Under the pieces are notes generated by a model that made no database searches, was not told the DNA's origin, and was given only the letters and a program-made list of their open reading frames with translations. DNA of 64,000 nucleotides from Babylonia areolata (Eukaryota; Mollusca; Gastropoda; Neogastropoda; Buccinidae): positions 29,181,749-29,245,748 of the forward strand of contig NC_134884.1 in assembly GCF_041734735.1 (NCBI RefSeq), in the 5' to 3' direction. The position numbers and the translations under genes were made by a program. This document shows, one piece after another, positions 47,510 through 59,700 of this stretch; position 1 is the stretch's first letter; the number at the start of each line of letters is the position of its first letter.

Positions 47510-50440
47510 GAAATGACTTTTTTTGCCTCCTTTGACCATATTACAAAAATTAAAAACCGATTTTGGAGACAAATATTTTTTAGGAACATATCTATTTCGT
47601 AACTGATCACAATTGGGGCATTCAATTATAAAATGAAACTCATCCCCAATCACAGACATGTCACAAACCTTACAAAGCCATAACTCTCGTGGTATGCCAT
47701 TGTGTCTCCCTGTTTCTATTTCCAGCTAATGATTACTACTTCGAAATCTGAAGAAGCTGATAATGTAATTATCAGGCATTTGACTTATATAGTTTTCTAT
47801 CCAAATCCACTTTTGAAATTTCGATAAAACAAACATGTACTACTCGCCTCTAGAGCATGTCTCCATAGATTTTGAAAACTATCTCTCAAAGCAATGTTGA
47901 CATTCTTCAGAAAGATTCGCTCTCTAATAAGAATTGAGCATCCTAGACACAGTCATACCCTGCTTCTATTACAATTTGTCTGATACAACTCATCCATTTT
48001 GAAGAATAAATACCATTTCGATATAAGTCAAGTAATATCAAATATATTTTCCCAGAATATTTTTCTGTGTTTGATATCACTAAGCTGGTCCAAAATCGAA
48101 CTAATCTCATTTTCACTAACACACTAATTGGATAAATATCAGTTTCTCCATAAACAATTTGGGTCATAGTATTTCTGTTCAGTCTGAGGAAGCGTTTCAA
48201 AAATTTCAATTCTATTTTTTCAAGTATATCTACATTTTCATAATCCCATATTTCTGCACCATACGACAAAATAGGAACAATCATAGACTGGTACATGTCC
48301 AGAATGATATGTAAAGGTAATCTTAATTTCTAGCTGACTGAAGTAACGAAAACATAGCTTTTTGGGCCTGTTCATAAATCATTTTTTTTAGCTGTGTAAA
48401 AAGTTCCCTTTCTACTAAATTCGATACCAAGATATTTAAAAGAATCGACAACATCCAAACATGCATCACCAAACTTAAAAAAAGGCTTTAGTTTGTTTTT
48501 AGAATTAGATATCATCACTTTAGTTTTCTTTACATTGACCAATAGTTTCCATTTTAAACAATATTTGTGAAAAACATTGAGGGGCTGTTGTAATCCTTCT
48601 TTCGTCTCCGAAAGTAAAATTGTGTCTTCTGTCGTACACCCTTACAAATGCTAAAGAAATCAGATTTTTCACCATTTTTAAAAACACACATGACTTAATT
48701 CTATCATACATGTTTATTTTGACACGCCAAATTTTACCATTCACGTCTTCATGAACAACTGTTTGCCATAACCCACTTCTCCAAACTGAATTAAAGGCTT
48801 TTTTAAAATCAACAAAAGCACAGTAAAGTTTCTTCTTTTTAATGGAGAAAATATCAATTGGTGATTTCAAAACAAACATTTGATCTAATGTAGAATGGGA
48901 CTGTCTAAATCCTGCTTCGGCCCCTGAAAGTATATTGTTTACATTGATATAATCAGTCAATCTAGCATTTAACACTGTAGTGAATAGTTTTCCAACACAG
49001 CTGAGCAAAGTTATTCCCCTGTAATTATCACAGTCAAGTGTATCACCTTGTAACTTTTCTGACTCTTTCCAGCGTGTCTCTATTTTCACTAGAATTTCTT
49101 TTTTTTTTACTCTGTGTTTAGCTTTAAAATATTCTGATCGGCTTCGTTTGCATGTGGAATCAAACCAACTGCGACTATTTCTATGTTTTGTCTTTGAAGT
49201 ACGAATTTGACCGGGAGTATCTTTTGACTTGCGGCTAGCGACCGAATGACAACAATGGCCGCCAGGCCGCCAACTCGCTCTGATTGGATATTATTTTTAA
49301 CACTCGGCAGCCATTTTTGTTTGACGTCATACCCGGGAATTCCTTCTGCCTTCGCAACCAGCCAACAAACCGCTGGTGCAAACCTCCGTCATTTGTCGTT
49401 TGTTTTGGGGGTGTTTTTTTTGTTTTTGTTTTTTTCCAATCCTGGGATTTTTTTTCGCTAACTCTGATTTTTGTCAGGGAATAATCTTTTGCCGTCTGAA
49501 TAGGAATGTTTGCGAGCTTATCATTTATGACGTCAATATCATCAGACTGCGTCATTTAAGTCTGTAAGTTCGGCGTTAGGCACTTTTTCTTGAAAAGAAG
49601 CTTTTCGTGTTCCCATTTTCTTATTATTTCATTCTGACCTGTTAAATTTGATGTGGCACATTTTTTGTGACACGGTATGACAGCCGTATCAGTATGATTT
49701 TTATGGTTCAATATGTGACACTCAGTAGCCAGAGACAAGATCAACGGGCTGTGTACATCAGATCAGATAATAAAGCATCAAATGGGGAAATAGAAAAATC
49801 TATTTTTGTGAACAAAAAGGGGGGGGGGGGTCCAATCATATAGTCAACCACAGTACAGCCATTACTAGTGAACAGTCAGATTCCATCATCTCTCCCTGCT
49901 CTTCCATTAAGAATGTACAATGAAGACGATTTACACAAGTCAATCAATCTATACCCATAGTTGTTTGGTCGACGATTATCTTGATTATGTCTACACTTAA
50001 CTGGATATAACTGCTTATCTAAAACATTGATCAAATCATGGAATGGACCTTTACTGTCATGTTGATCAGTAAAATCTTTCAATTTTTTTGTATAAGCATT
50101 AATGTCACCTCTGCTAACAGAATATAACAATCATATTTACTTTGTATATCAAAGAGCATGTTTTCAACATCATCAAACATATCAACACTACAATATACTG
50201 ATCCTTCAGGAGGGATGTAAACCACTCCAACACACACATCTTTATCATATCCCGTTAAAGATGATTTTATCATAAACCATGCAGAGTTGTTATCTTTGTT
50301 TGGTAGAGTGGTTATACAATTACAATATTTCTTTTTTGTATGCAAAAGCAACATCACCTGAACGTTGGTACGATGAACATTTTCGACTGAAAACATGTAT
50401 TGTATACCCAAGTTCATCGAAAACATTTTCAAGGAATGAG
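47510..50440 (-). pseudogene. LINE-B ORF2 (endonuclease, RT, Cys-rich C-terminus), broken
   Basis: In minus-strand order: endonuclease pieces (DVCVGVVYIPPEGSVYCS near 50,210; RLIDLCKSSSLYILNGRAG near 49,920), a linker (SWFDSTCKRSRSEYF near 49,150), RT (DCDNYRGITLLSCVGKLF, AGFRQSHSTLDQMFVL, YCAFVDFKKAFNSVWR), then YQSMIVPILSYGAEIWDYE and KFLKRFLRLNRNT. It ends with LWLCKVCDMSVIGDEFHF and a CPNC pair. At least five frame breaks separate these pieces, so the ORF is dead. Confidence 0.75.
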
Positions 50441-50719
50441 TGATCTTGCTTGTCTGTTTTTGTTTCTGTTAATAAAATAACATCAAACTGACTCATGTGT
50501 GTAACAAATTCACTGTTTTAACCTACTTCGCAATCCACAAACATTGAGTGATACAAAGCTTATGCTACGTCTTTCACCAGCTGAGCTTTTTGAATAGTTC
50601 ACAGAAGTATCATGTAAAGCAGAACAACAATCACGTGAAATAAAACAATCAACAGTACTGTCAGGTAACACATATTGACCGTTTTCTGAAAGAAGACTAC
50701 ATTACCTTCCGTCGCACCC

Positions 50720-51451
50720 CTATCCCACAACATGCTGAAGACCCAAAGCTTCAAAGTCTACACTGTCCACACCAAGGTGGAACAGGTCATCAGGGTTGTC
50801 AATCAGGACGACCTTGGCGTTTGTGGTTTGGCCCGGCGTCTTCTTGAGGACACAGCGGATCCGACCGTCATGCGTTGTCGACACCCTGTCAACTGCCTCG
50901 CTGCACTTTGCCACGTGTAGCAGTCTGGAGCAGAGAGGAGTCAGGTCGTCGTTGATGAAGACTTTCTTGAACTCCTGGGTCTCTTTCAGGGCACGCAGGT
51001 CACGTCGCTTCTCCATCAACGTCGCCTTTGTCCGCCGAAATACAAATTTCACCAGCACAGGTCGGCCAGCGGGAGCGTTGCCACGGGAAACAGTGGAGTT
51101 GTGGCTGTTGGTCTTCCTCTGGCCAGACCTGTGGACAACAGCTATTTCACTGGGCTTGATGGTACAGCCCGCGACTTCCTCCTCCAGGGCTTCGTTGCCT
51201 TGTTCTGGAATGCCGATGATTTTAACGTTTTCTCGTCGGCTGTATTGTTCTTGTTTGTCTACTTTGTACTGAAGAAGGAGGTTTTGCTTTTTCAACACCT
51301 GAACGTCTTGGTTAAACTGTTTAATTTTCAACGATGACGACAACAAAGGGACACTCAGCTCTGCGACACGATTAGCAATTGCGTCATTGTCAAAATCGTC
51401 ACTGGACTTTTTACAACCTTTTTTTCCCCTTCCCCTTGCCACCCTTTGCAC
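50720..51451 (-). CDS. LINE-B ORF1 protein, intact
   Basis: 243 residues, uninterrupted. It begins [16 protein letters not shown], continues with a Leu/Gln-rich coiled-coil-like stretch (about residues 35-65, [18 protein letters not shown]), then [18 protein letters not shown] and [18 protein letters not shown]. The REN-x-K-I-x-G-I-PE sequence is the start of the RRM-like domain of L1-type ORF1 RNA-binding proteins. An open ORF1 beside a broken ORF2 suggests fairly recent decay. Confidence 0.75.
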   Translation of the reverse strand: MQRVARGRGKKGCKKSSDDFDNDAIANRVAELSVPLLSSSLKIKQFNQDVQVLKKQNLLLQYKVDKQEQYSRRENVKIIGIPEQGNEALEEEVAGCTIKPSEIAVVHRSGQRKTNSHNSTVSRGNAPAGRPVLVKFVFRRTKATLMEKRRDLRALKETQEFKKVFINDDLTPLCSRLLHVAKCSEAVDRVSTTHDGRIRCVLKKTPGQTTNAKVVLIDNPDDLFHLGVDSVDFEALGLQHVVG

Positions 51452-51545
51452 TATTTATCTTGTTAAAGACACAGTCTTCAAGAGTGTCACGAAAACCAAA
51501 GCTTTCGTTGTTAAGTGCATCTTCGATGAGTTTTCCCATTGGAAC

Positions 51546-51585
<40 letters not shown>

Positions 51586-51601
51586 TACGCGCGCGCACGA
51601 G

Positions 51602-51635
<34 letters not shown>

Positions 51636-51739
51636 TGGTGTACTATATGGTATATAATCATGTATTTCAAATAATGAGATTGAGGAGGCAAAGGAGGGAG
51701 GGAAAAAGATCGCTCAGACAATAACATGCTCTCTTTGTC

Positions 51740-51812
<73 letters not shown>
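51546..51812. repeat. (CA)n and (CTGT)n/(CT)n arrays before the last pseudo-exon
   Basis: CA arrays with a GCGC-rich core (51,587-51,609), a 100-bp stretch collinear with 28,600-28,710, then a CTGT/CT run serving as the polypyrimidine tract. Confidence 0.85.
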
Positions 51813-51816
<4 letters not shown>

Positions 51817-51819
51817 CAG

Positions 51820-52030
51820 TATGACGGAGGAGCGTCCATCATATGCCCCCCTGAGGTCCACTGGAGAGTGGGTGACAGTGGGGATGGGGGACGGACTGGG
51901 TACCCTGTGTAACGGCAACGATCCCTTCTCTGGCATGATTCCATACATCGACACCTCCGAGTTCTTCAATTTCCTGTCGGGCTCTGCTGCCTACACGCCG
52001 TTGCAGTCTTACCAGAACACGTTCCCGTGA
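51820..52030 (+). pseudogene. duplicated last protease-homologue exon, frameshifted
   Basis: 211 bp against 210 bp in the original (33,125-33,334). One extra C in a C run (six here, five there, near 51,846-51,851) shifts the frame after YDGGASIICP, and the shifted frame stops at about 51,909. The rest is well preserved; the original frame reads on to the same TGA, with changes such as DPFSGMIPYI for DALPGVIPFF. Confidence 0.8.
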
Positions 52031-52318
52031 CAAGGCTGGCACAGGTGAAATGATCCGGAGGATGCAAGAGTTACTGGTTCTTCAGTTTTCTTTGGGTGTT
52101 TTTTTTTCTGTCGTTTTGTCAGTCTGTATTTATATGTATTTGGGGGGAGGCGGGGGGTTGTCTGTGTCTTTCTGCATCCTAAGATCTTCTTCTGCCGCCA
52201 GGTATTGTTCTGTGACGATGCTTTTATTCATCATGAATTAAATTTCCGGTCAGCTGAATTCAACCTTCATGTTGTGCTTGAAAAGAGGTTGGTTTATCCG
52301 TGTATCAAATGGGGAAAA

Positions 52319-52349
<31 letters not shown>

Positions 52350-53000
52350 TGAATTTTCTCTTCTTACAACAACAAAAAGGTATCACATAGCACGAAAAGA
52401 TCATGTGCGTACAAATAATTTCATTTGACACCACACAATGTTTTTCATCCAAAAGGAAATGACTGCAAACAAGAATAGAAAAATAGCGATCGTGCAAGAA
52501 CGAGTTGTGTACCCTAAGGCTAGACATGGGATTTTTCGTGATTTGAAGGTTTTGCACAAAATGACGTCGAAACATGTACTGTATCATATTTTAACCTTGT
52601 TTGTGGAATATAAGTGTTGGAAAAACACAATGATATAACATTGACGATTGACGACTCAATGAACTACTTCGGTGAATTTTTGTCCAGTTTGCTCAGTAAC
52701 GCGGTTGGACCAAAAGCCACATGTTTTACAAACTGGGGTAAAATTATGATTCTCCACTGTTCCTAAATTGCTACGTTATAGCCGCAAGAATAGAGTATCG
52801 ACCTGTTTTAATACTGATGGTAAGAAGGAAAAATGGAAAGATGAATAGACGAATATCTTCCGACTGATCCAGCACCTACGTGGTAGACTATTTATCGTCA
52901 GAAAGCTAATGATGATGATGGTGATGATGATGGTAATCACTGATGATAATTATCAGCAATAATCATGTATAATCAAAGCGCAAACACTCATGACTGTTAT
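52031..53000. other. flank of pseudo-exon, no gene
   Basis: Collinear with unit 1 to about 52,315, then unmatched AT-rich DNA with GATGAT repeats (52,908-52,935). No gene is recognised. Confidence 0.55.
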
Positions 53001-53001
53001 G

Positions 53002-53002
<1 letters not shown>

Positions 53003-53061
<59 letters not shown>

Positions 53062-53601
53062 ACGCTGAACCACGGTGATGGAAGACAAAATACACAAACA
53101 CGTGCAGATACAAGCAGCCTCATGATTCGTACAAAGAGAAGCGCACAATCTGCCCCTGCTTCTTGGGGATCTGACCAAGACCTTCGATACTGTCAGCTGA
53201 AGAGGAATTTGAACAATTGTGGGAAAGCTAAGTTGCCCAAGGAAGCTTGTCATTAGCATCATCAGATAGTTACACGTTGGAACGGTAACAAGAGTCATCG
53301 GAAAGAGCTGAGTTTCAGATCTCTTTCCGGTTACGGGTGTTGTGCAGCGGAGTAGTGTGTTAGCACCTAAGCTTTCTGGAAGACCAATGTCGGCATTTAT
53401 CAACCGCTTCAGAGAACACATGGTCACTTCTATGACATCGGCATTTAACAGCCAAGACCGAAGTCCTTGAAGTACCCGTTCGTGATTTCAGATGGCTGCA
53501 CTCTGTCAGCGTACGTAATATATACACACACATGTATACCAAACACACGCAACAGCACACACATACACATCAGCACGCGCGGGCACACACACACACACAC
53601 A

Positions 53602-53675
<74 letters not shown>
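53003..53675. repeat. (CA)n arrays flanking non-coding DNA
   Basis: CA arrays at 53,003-53,060 and 53,583-53,675 (with a CT insert at 53,602-53,620). The 500 bp between them hold no recognised gene. Confidence 0.75.
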
Positions 53676-53677
<2 letters not shown>

Positions 53678-54633
53678 ATGACCCGCAAAATACTCTCGGT
53701 ACATCTGTCTGATGCATCGCCTGATTATCAGACTCATAATGAAGAAGAAATCCAACCGGTTGCTCCAGCTGCCTTCCCAAGACAAGCAGCTCCGTTGCTC
53801 GTTTTCAAGACTTGATATTGAGTTTCCTTTCACCGGCACTCATTTTGGATAAAAACAGAGGGATAAAAGAACACACTGAGCATGACAACAACTGATAAAG
53901 TGTCAACGACACTCATATACAAATAAAATGTATAACTAATGCATGCTATATCAGTAATATGACCCTATTACCCCGCTTATTCTCACGATGCATTCGTACG
54001 GTCAAAACATATCAAAATTATAAATGAAATTGCATCGGAATGTTACGAACAGAGCAACGACAAAACCACCTCTTATATCTGGGTATTCTTCGAGAGTAGT
54101 ATAAAACTGGAGTATCTATTTTAAGTTGAAATTCATTACCTTTCACACAGACATTTACCATCTTTAAGCAAACGTTTTCTCGACTTTTGGGAATCAATGC
54201 TGGACGTAACAGTTTCTAATGAAGACATTCAAACGAGAGTTTGGAGAAGCCTATTTCAACAGGCGGGCTCAAAGTAGTCTGTTTTTTTAACATGGCATTC
54301 TGTATGAATGTGAAATATGACCATCCCAGGAATTCATATCATTGACGCATTCATTTTCTGGACAGGACACGTACAGGCAATAGGAGACTGTGGACAGGAA
54401 ACGTGCAGAGAGACAGGCCATACTCTGCAGTTCCACTCCACCTCATCCTGCCCAAAACGGTCGTACGAAGAACTGTTGATGTTTTTGTTCTGCAAGATGG
54501 AACCACTGATCACACGTGTTGCATCCAAAGCCCAGCTGGCTCCAGGTGGCATTCAAAACATCAAGGACCTTTCACAACTTTTCCTCACTTGGATTCATTA
54601 TGGCTTCTTCCGGGGAACCCTTCCCCCTGGGCT
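53676..54633. other. duplicated intergenic DNA, no gene
   Basis: Collinear with 38,930-40,555 but shorter, because the 32-bp minisatellite is not expanded here. Confidence 0.55.
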
Positions 54634-54773
54634 GGGTTGCACGGGGCGATCTTTGCAGCGCCAAGTTTGCTCAGAGTTAAGAATACTCCTAAGTATATGG
54701 ATTTTACCGTGGTGTTAGGAACATTCTCAATGATAAGTAAACTTACCGCTGCTAAGTTCGTTCATGCAACCCC
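54634..54773. mobile_element. palindromic MITE-like element, copy in unit 2
   Basis: Inverted arms beginning GGGTTGCACGGGGCGATC and ending GTTCATGCAACCCC. Orthologous to the copy at 40,556, and about 11 bp longer in the right arm. Confidence 0.75.
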
Positions 54774-54879
54774 AAATGTTGCTTGAAAATGTCATTCTCT
54801 CGTGGTATCATCGTAAACCAATCTTATGTAAGAAAAAAGGTTCATGGTTACGCCTATCAGCACTCCTTTTTCATATCCA

Positions 54880-55025
54880 CTGTGTCTAGGGCTCAGACAT
54901 AGGAAGGCGGCGCCCAGTCCTCTATCCGCCGATTTAACCTTTCCCCCAATCGAAGTCATGTGCATTCACTTTGGTGGAAAGATTAAATTCGGAGGCGAGT
55001 ATCTTTTCCGAAACGGGGCCTCGAC
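54880..55025 (-). mobile_element. SINE fragment (second type), head deleted
   Basis: It matches the body of 40,800-41,015, but the tRNA-like head after CGAGGCCCCG is missing. Confidence 0.5.
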
Positions 55026-55480
55026 GTATCAAACTACTGATATCATCCTCCTCACATCCAAAACGTTTTGTTGAAATATCAAAATTATGTATGGATAATT
55101 GAAGGGAATAATATCATTATCTGTCTTACTTAAAGTTACATCGGATATCCTTTGTTCTTTCCCTTGCTTTTGTTTGCAACTTTCAATCCTGTGAAATCTG
55201 CAATAGGCTACAGACTTCCGCTTCATCAGTGCAAACACTCCCGAACACTGTCGACTAAGATACCACATCAGACTTCCTGTTAATATTCTACATAGTTTTT
55301 TGCTTTTTCTTTATGTGCTGCTAACTTACCGATAACGGCTGTGTCGGTAAGAGAGAGGGGATTGGTGGGGTAGGGGGGCATGATTCATTATGCGAGCGAG
55401 AACGCAAGTAAATGAATTGAATGGAACAAAAAGAGAAAACATTATTCTGGGTAATGATCGTGTTTTCTTCTTTCGCTTGC

Positions 55481-55483
<3 letters not shown>

Positions 55484-55563
<80 letters not shown>

Positions 55564-55564
55564 G

Positions 55565-55634
<70 letters not shown>

Positions 55635-55741
55635 ACACTCGGCGCAAGGGTGCGCGTTTACGTACTCATATGTAAAGGTATGTTTGCATACTCTGTGTAT
55701 GTGGGACGTGTGTATGTATGTATGCAGGTATATGCGTACGC

Positions 55742-55811
<70 letters not shown>

Positions 55812-55932
55812 ACACTCGGCGCAAGGGTGTGCGTTTACGTACTCATATGTAGAGGTATGTTTGCATACGCTGTGTATGTGGGATGTGTATATGTATGTAT
55901 GCATGTATATGCGTACGCGCGCACGCACGCGT

Positions 55933-56002
<70 letters not shown>

Positions 56003-56143
56003 GCATCAGCGCGTCAGGGAAAAGAACCCAACGATGGTGTTGAAATGTTCAGTTAGGAATTTGTGTAAGAACTAATTTGCTACGTATAATTCTTTAATTG
56101 AACTTGTGTCATATTATTATTCGTAGGGTGTACTCCTGTACTT

Positions 56144-56236
<93 letters not shown>

Positions 56237-56250
56237 TGTGTGTGTGCGTG
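55484..56250. repeat. compound (GT)n arrays with duplicated spacer
   Basis: Four GT arrays. The spacer holding ACACTCGGCGCAAGGGTG occurs at 55,634 and 55,810, so a unit of about 176 bp is tandemly duplicated relative to unit 1. A (GCGC)n core lies at 55,740-55,757. Confidence 0.9.
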
Positions 56251-56525
56251 TGTGCAAGTGTGTGCACTGACACAACAAGCAAGATATAAAAACAAAACAC
56301 CTGACTGATCTTTGCAATATTTATTTTCCTTTCTTAATGAATGTTTTCCCCAGCATATTGTGATTTGCAACGCGAACAGCTGTTATCGTAAACCGAGAAA
56401 AAATTCACAATTTACGTTCGTAATGCTTTAACAAATGAAACAAGGGAGAAAGATGTCTATAAAATGGTCAAGACCAAACGAAGAAGTCACTATCTTCCTG
56501 TCGTAAATGTTATGAAACTTAACTA

Positions 56526-56845
56526 TTTGGGTGACCAAAACTTACTATTTCGAGTGCCCAAAACTTGCTATTTCGAGTGCTCCAAAACTTGCTATTTCGA
56601 GTGCCCAAAACTTGCCATTTCGAGTGCCCAAAACTTGTATTTCGAGTGCCTAAAACTAAATGCCCAAAACCTGCTATTCCGAGTGCCCAAAACTTGCTAT
56701 TTCGAGTGCCCAAAACTTGCTATTTCGAGTGCTCAAGACTTACCATTTCGAGTGCCCAAAACTTGATATTTGAAGTGCCCAAAACTTTCTATTTCGAGTT
56801 GCTATTTGGAGTGCCCAAAACCTGCTGTTTCGAGTGCCCAGCTAC
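56526..56845. repeat. 23-bp minisatellite, about 14 units
   Basis: The counterpart of 42,465-42,690 with more units and more substitutions. Repeat-protein frames here are spurious. Confidence 0.9.
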
Positions 56846-57964
56846 AGAACCGATACCCTCGGGCATAAGGGAAAGGGGAGTGGTCTGAATCTGGGTAGTC
56901 AAGTCTGACAGGGTTTGTGAAATCGAAATGTGAACTATGTGCTTTCTCTAATTCCAGACGTAATACATGGAGAGAGCCTATCGTCCCGTGAAATAGAAAC
57001 ATTCAGTGTGAATGACAAGCGGTTTGCTTAACTGGTCAACACTCATTTTATTAAGTAAGTTATCGCGATGCATATTTTAGTGAGTTGTTATGTTCTAAAA
57101 GTGACTGCGCTTTATGTGTTTGATGTATCAAATACTCGAGCAACGAGACACGTTTTTGTGAGTTTACAGACAATGAATATGTATCTTGTCTTGTCTTGTC
57201 TTGTTTTTTCTCTTCTGAAATTATCATGCCAGATGACCAAAGCATGTCTATTAATGTCATGTCATTTTACATGACAGCATGCATTTGAATGTGTAGGGAA
57301 ACAATGGAAACGGGTCCTTACGCATAACGCAGAAACCTCATGTGATCCTGCCATGGTACAGTTGGAAACAGATGGTAAGCTGTGGTCCAATGAATGTTGA
57401 ATCTACTGAAAGGTAACTAGTTACGAAAGGAAATGAAACGCTGGTATTAATTAAGGTAAGGAACTTCTTGTGATATGTTAAAGTCTCACATCCCTGAACT
57501 GAAGTCATCTTCAGTGTTGACGGTCTTCACCAGTCCATTGCTAATGTATGACTTTTTCAACTCCTTGTTAAATAGTCCAGTTGGTTCACTGTTATAGTTG
57601 TTAGTTTTTCTTTAGAAATGTGTTATACTGTTATGTGTTTTGTTGTTGTTGTTGTTTGTTTGTTTGTTGTTGTTGTTTTTGTTGTTTTTTGTTTTGGGTT
57701 TTTTTGTTGGTTTTGTTTTGTTTTGTTTTTTTGTTTGTTTTGTTTTGTTGGTGGGTTTTTTTTACAAAACTTAAATCAGTCATTTTCTATATGTAACACA
57801 CACACATACACGCGCGCGTACACACACACACACACACACACACTTTCGTACACAGTAATTTCCCCGCCCCCTCCACCCACTCGATTTTTTTCCTACCCTC
57901 GTCTAATATCACAGTGAAAAGACGTTAAACTAAAGAACGAACGAACGAATTTGGTTTTTATGTA
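56846..57964. other. intergenic, GTT-rich low complexity
   Basis: TTGTC repeats (57,183-57,202), a TTG/TTTTG-rich stretch at 57,640-57,760 and a short CA array at 57,817-57,843. No gene. Much of this is unmatched in unit 1. Confidence 0.55.
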
Positions 57965-58225
57965 GTTGTGTAGTGGCATCTACTAGGCAGATGCCTGTCA
58001 GCGCTACAACTCAACGCAGTAGTCAGGTCTTGAGTGCATGCATTTACATTTGTGTACATGCCAGAGGAAAACACCTAGGTTTCTTTTTCAGTGTGCCAAG
58101 TGCGTGCTGCACACGGGACCTCAGTTTATCGTCCCATCCGAATGCGGGAATCGAACCCAGACCCTCACGTACACTGTATTGACAGATGGGCATCTTATCG
58201 ATTCTGCTACCTTCCTCATTTTGAT
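57965..58225 (-). mobile_element. tRNA-derived SINE, same core as 603-1002
   Basis: The minus-strand head has AGGTAGCAGAATCGATAAG and B box GGGTTCGATTCC (about 58,150). The central block CATTCGGATGGGACGATAAA then matches the SINE at 603-1002, whose tRNA head is different. Confidence 0.7.
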
Positions 58226-58478
58226 CATGAATGATGATGAGGGATGCTGCTGGTGGGATCCATTTATTTTGATGGCTGTTTCTCAAGGTTGTACACTACA
58301 CTTCCGTTCATAATATAGCCCCGCGTCAACCAGGCTCGAGAAATAAAGATACCTGCAGCTTTAGTCAGGAATTTCGAGAAACACTTCCAAAAGAGGCATG
58401 TGTGAAACGGACGATCCTCGACTGTGTCGTCCCAGTCTTTCCGTTTGAGACCATTGCTTACCCATCTCTGGGTAGAAA

Positions 58479-58910
58479 TAATAATAATAATAATGGTATT
58501 TATATAGCGCTGAATCTCGTGCAGAGACAAATCAAAGCGCTTTCGCACCAGTCATTTACACACATGCATAACTCTAAAACTGTAGAAACTAAAGACAAGG
58601 AAGGGCAGGCAAGGGAGGCTATTTTGGGAAGAGGTGGGTTTTAAGGCCAGACTTGAAAGAGCTGAGTGTGGAGACTTGACGAAGCGAAAGAGGAAGTTCA
58701 TTCCAATCGCAAGGTCCAGAGACAGAGAAAGAACGACGGCCAACAGTCGAGTGTTTGAATCTGGGTATGCGTAAACAGAGTGGATCCGAAGCCGATCGTA
58801 GTGAGCGAGATGGAGTAGTAGCCAGCCGCGGGCCGAAAAATCACATGAACCTTCCTCTGATGAGGCTCTCACCCACGTCCTCCCAGTAAAGGCCACAACG
58901 CCAGCCACTT
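58479..58910 (+). mobile_element. gastropod SINE-like repeat (TTTATATAGCGC type)
   Basis: It starts with (AAT)n and GGTATTTATATAGCGCTGAA, continues with CAAATCAAAGCGCTTTCGCA and AAGAGGAAGTTCATTCCAAT. I recognise it as a common interspersed gastropod repeat. The 3' end is approximate. Confidence 0.65.
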
Positions 58911-59402
58911 CACTACAGTGGTTTGTATCTAGAAATCATTGCTTGTCTGGAAGTCTGGCAAGCAGCTGCAATTGTGCCTCATAATCATTATGTACTCCTG
59001 TCTGTGACAGCCACAAACTTTTTTAATTGAAACAATATTCCTGAAATTACTTAACAGGTGGATGCCGCGATTGGTGTAACAAAATAGCCGGTGATTGTCA
59101 AGTTTCGACATAAATAATTCTGATGGGGTAAACAACTGATACCAGAAATCCATGTGTCAGTGGTAACAGTGAGGATAATTGTTTTAAAGCTTTCATATTT
59201 TTTACCTAAAAGTAATTTGGATTAAACGGTGTCCCAAGCGCACATCGCTATTTCTTTTCTGTCGTGATTGTTCCTGAAAAAGTAGTTTATATATGACAGT
59301 TTATTTCCCTTTTATATGACTATCAATACAAGCGGATCAATATTCTAAGATCGCAAGAAGAAATATTACTTTTTTATCAAACAAAAAAAAAACAGATTAC
59401 AC
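58911..59402. other. upstream region of GPCR copy 2
   Basis: Collinear with 42,760-43,085 from about 59,090 onwards. AT-rich. Nothing else is recognised. Confidence 0.5.
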
Positions 59403-59652
59403 AAAGAAAAGGAATCCTTTTTACATCAAAGGCAGGCATTGAGGGACTAACTGGAGAAAAGGGGTGGGTTGCATAAGCGAACTTATCGTTAAGAACGTTC
59501 TAACTCCACGGTAAATTTCATATACTTTGGAACATTCTTAAGTCTAGGCAAACTTAGTGCTACAAAGATCGCCTGATGCAACCCACCCTTGCTCTCCACT
59601 TAGTACCTCAATGCCTGTCTGTGATATAAAAAGGATTCTTTTTCTTTTTGTA
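59403..59652. mobile_element. extended palindrome (about 108-bp arms) abutting GPCR copy 2
   Basis: The palindromic element (core 59,462-59,588) is extended on both sides. GGCAGGCATTGAGGGACTAA on the left is matched in inverse by TTAGTACCTCAATGCCTGTC on the right (59,600-59,619), and AATCCTTTTTACATC by GATATAAAAAGGATT. In copy 1 only the left extension exists. Confidence 0.85.
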
Positions 59653-59700
59653 ATATTGGTTCGCCTCGTGCACCCCAGGTCTGGCTCTGTTTCAGTGACA

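Larger units (their letters stand above)
47310..51540 (-). mobile_element. LINE-B, two-ORF non-LTR retrotransposon, decayed ORF2
   Basis: Minus-strand element with ORF1 at 51,451-50,720, endonuclease remnants at 50,432-49,876, RT at 49,089-48,520 and a C-terminal region down to about 47,510. It is inserted in the intron between the duplicated protease-homologue exons and is absent from unit 1. An L1-type ORF1 suggests the L1/Tx1 group. Ends are approximate. Confidence 0.75.
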
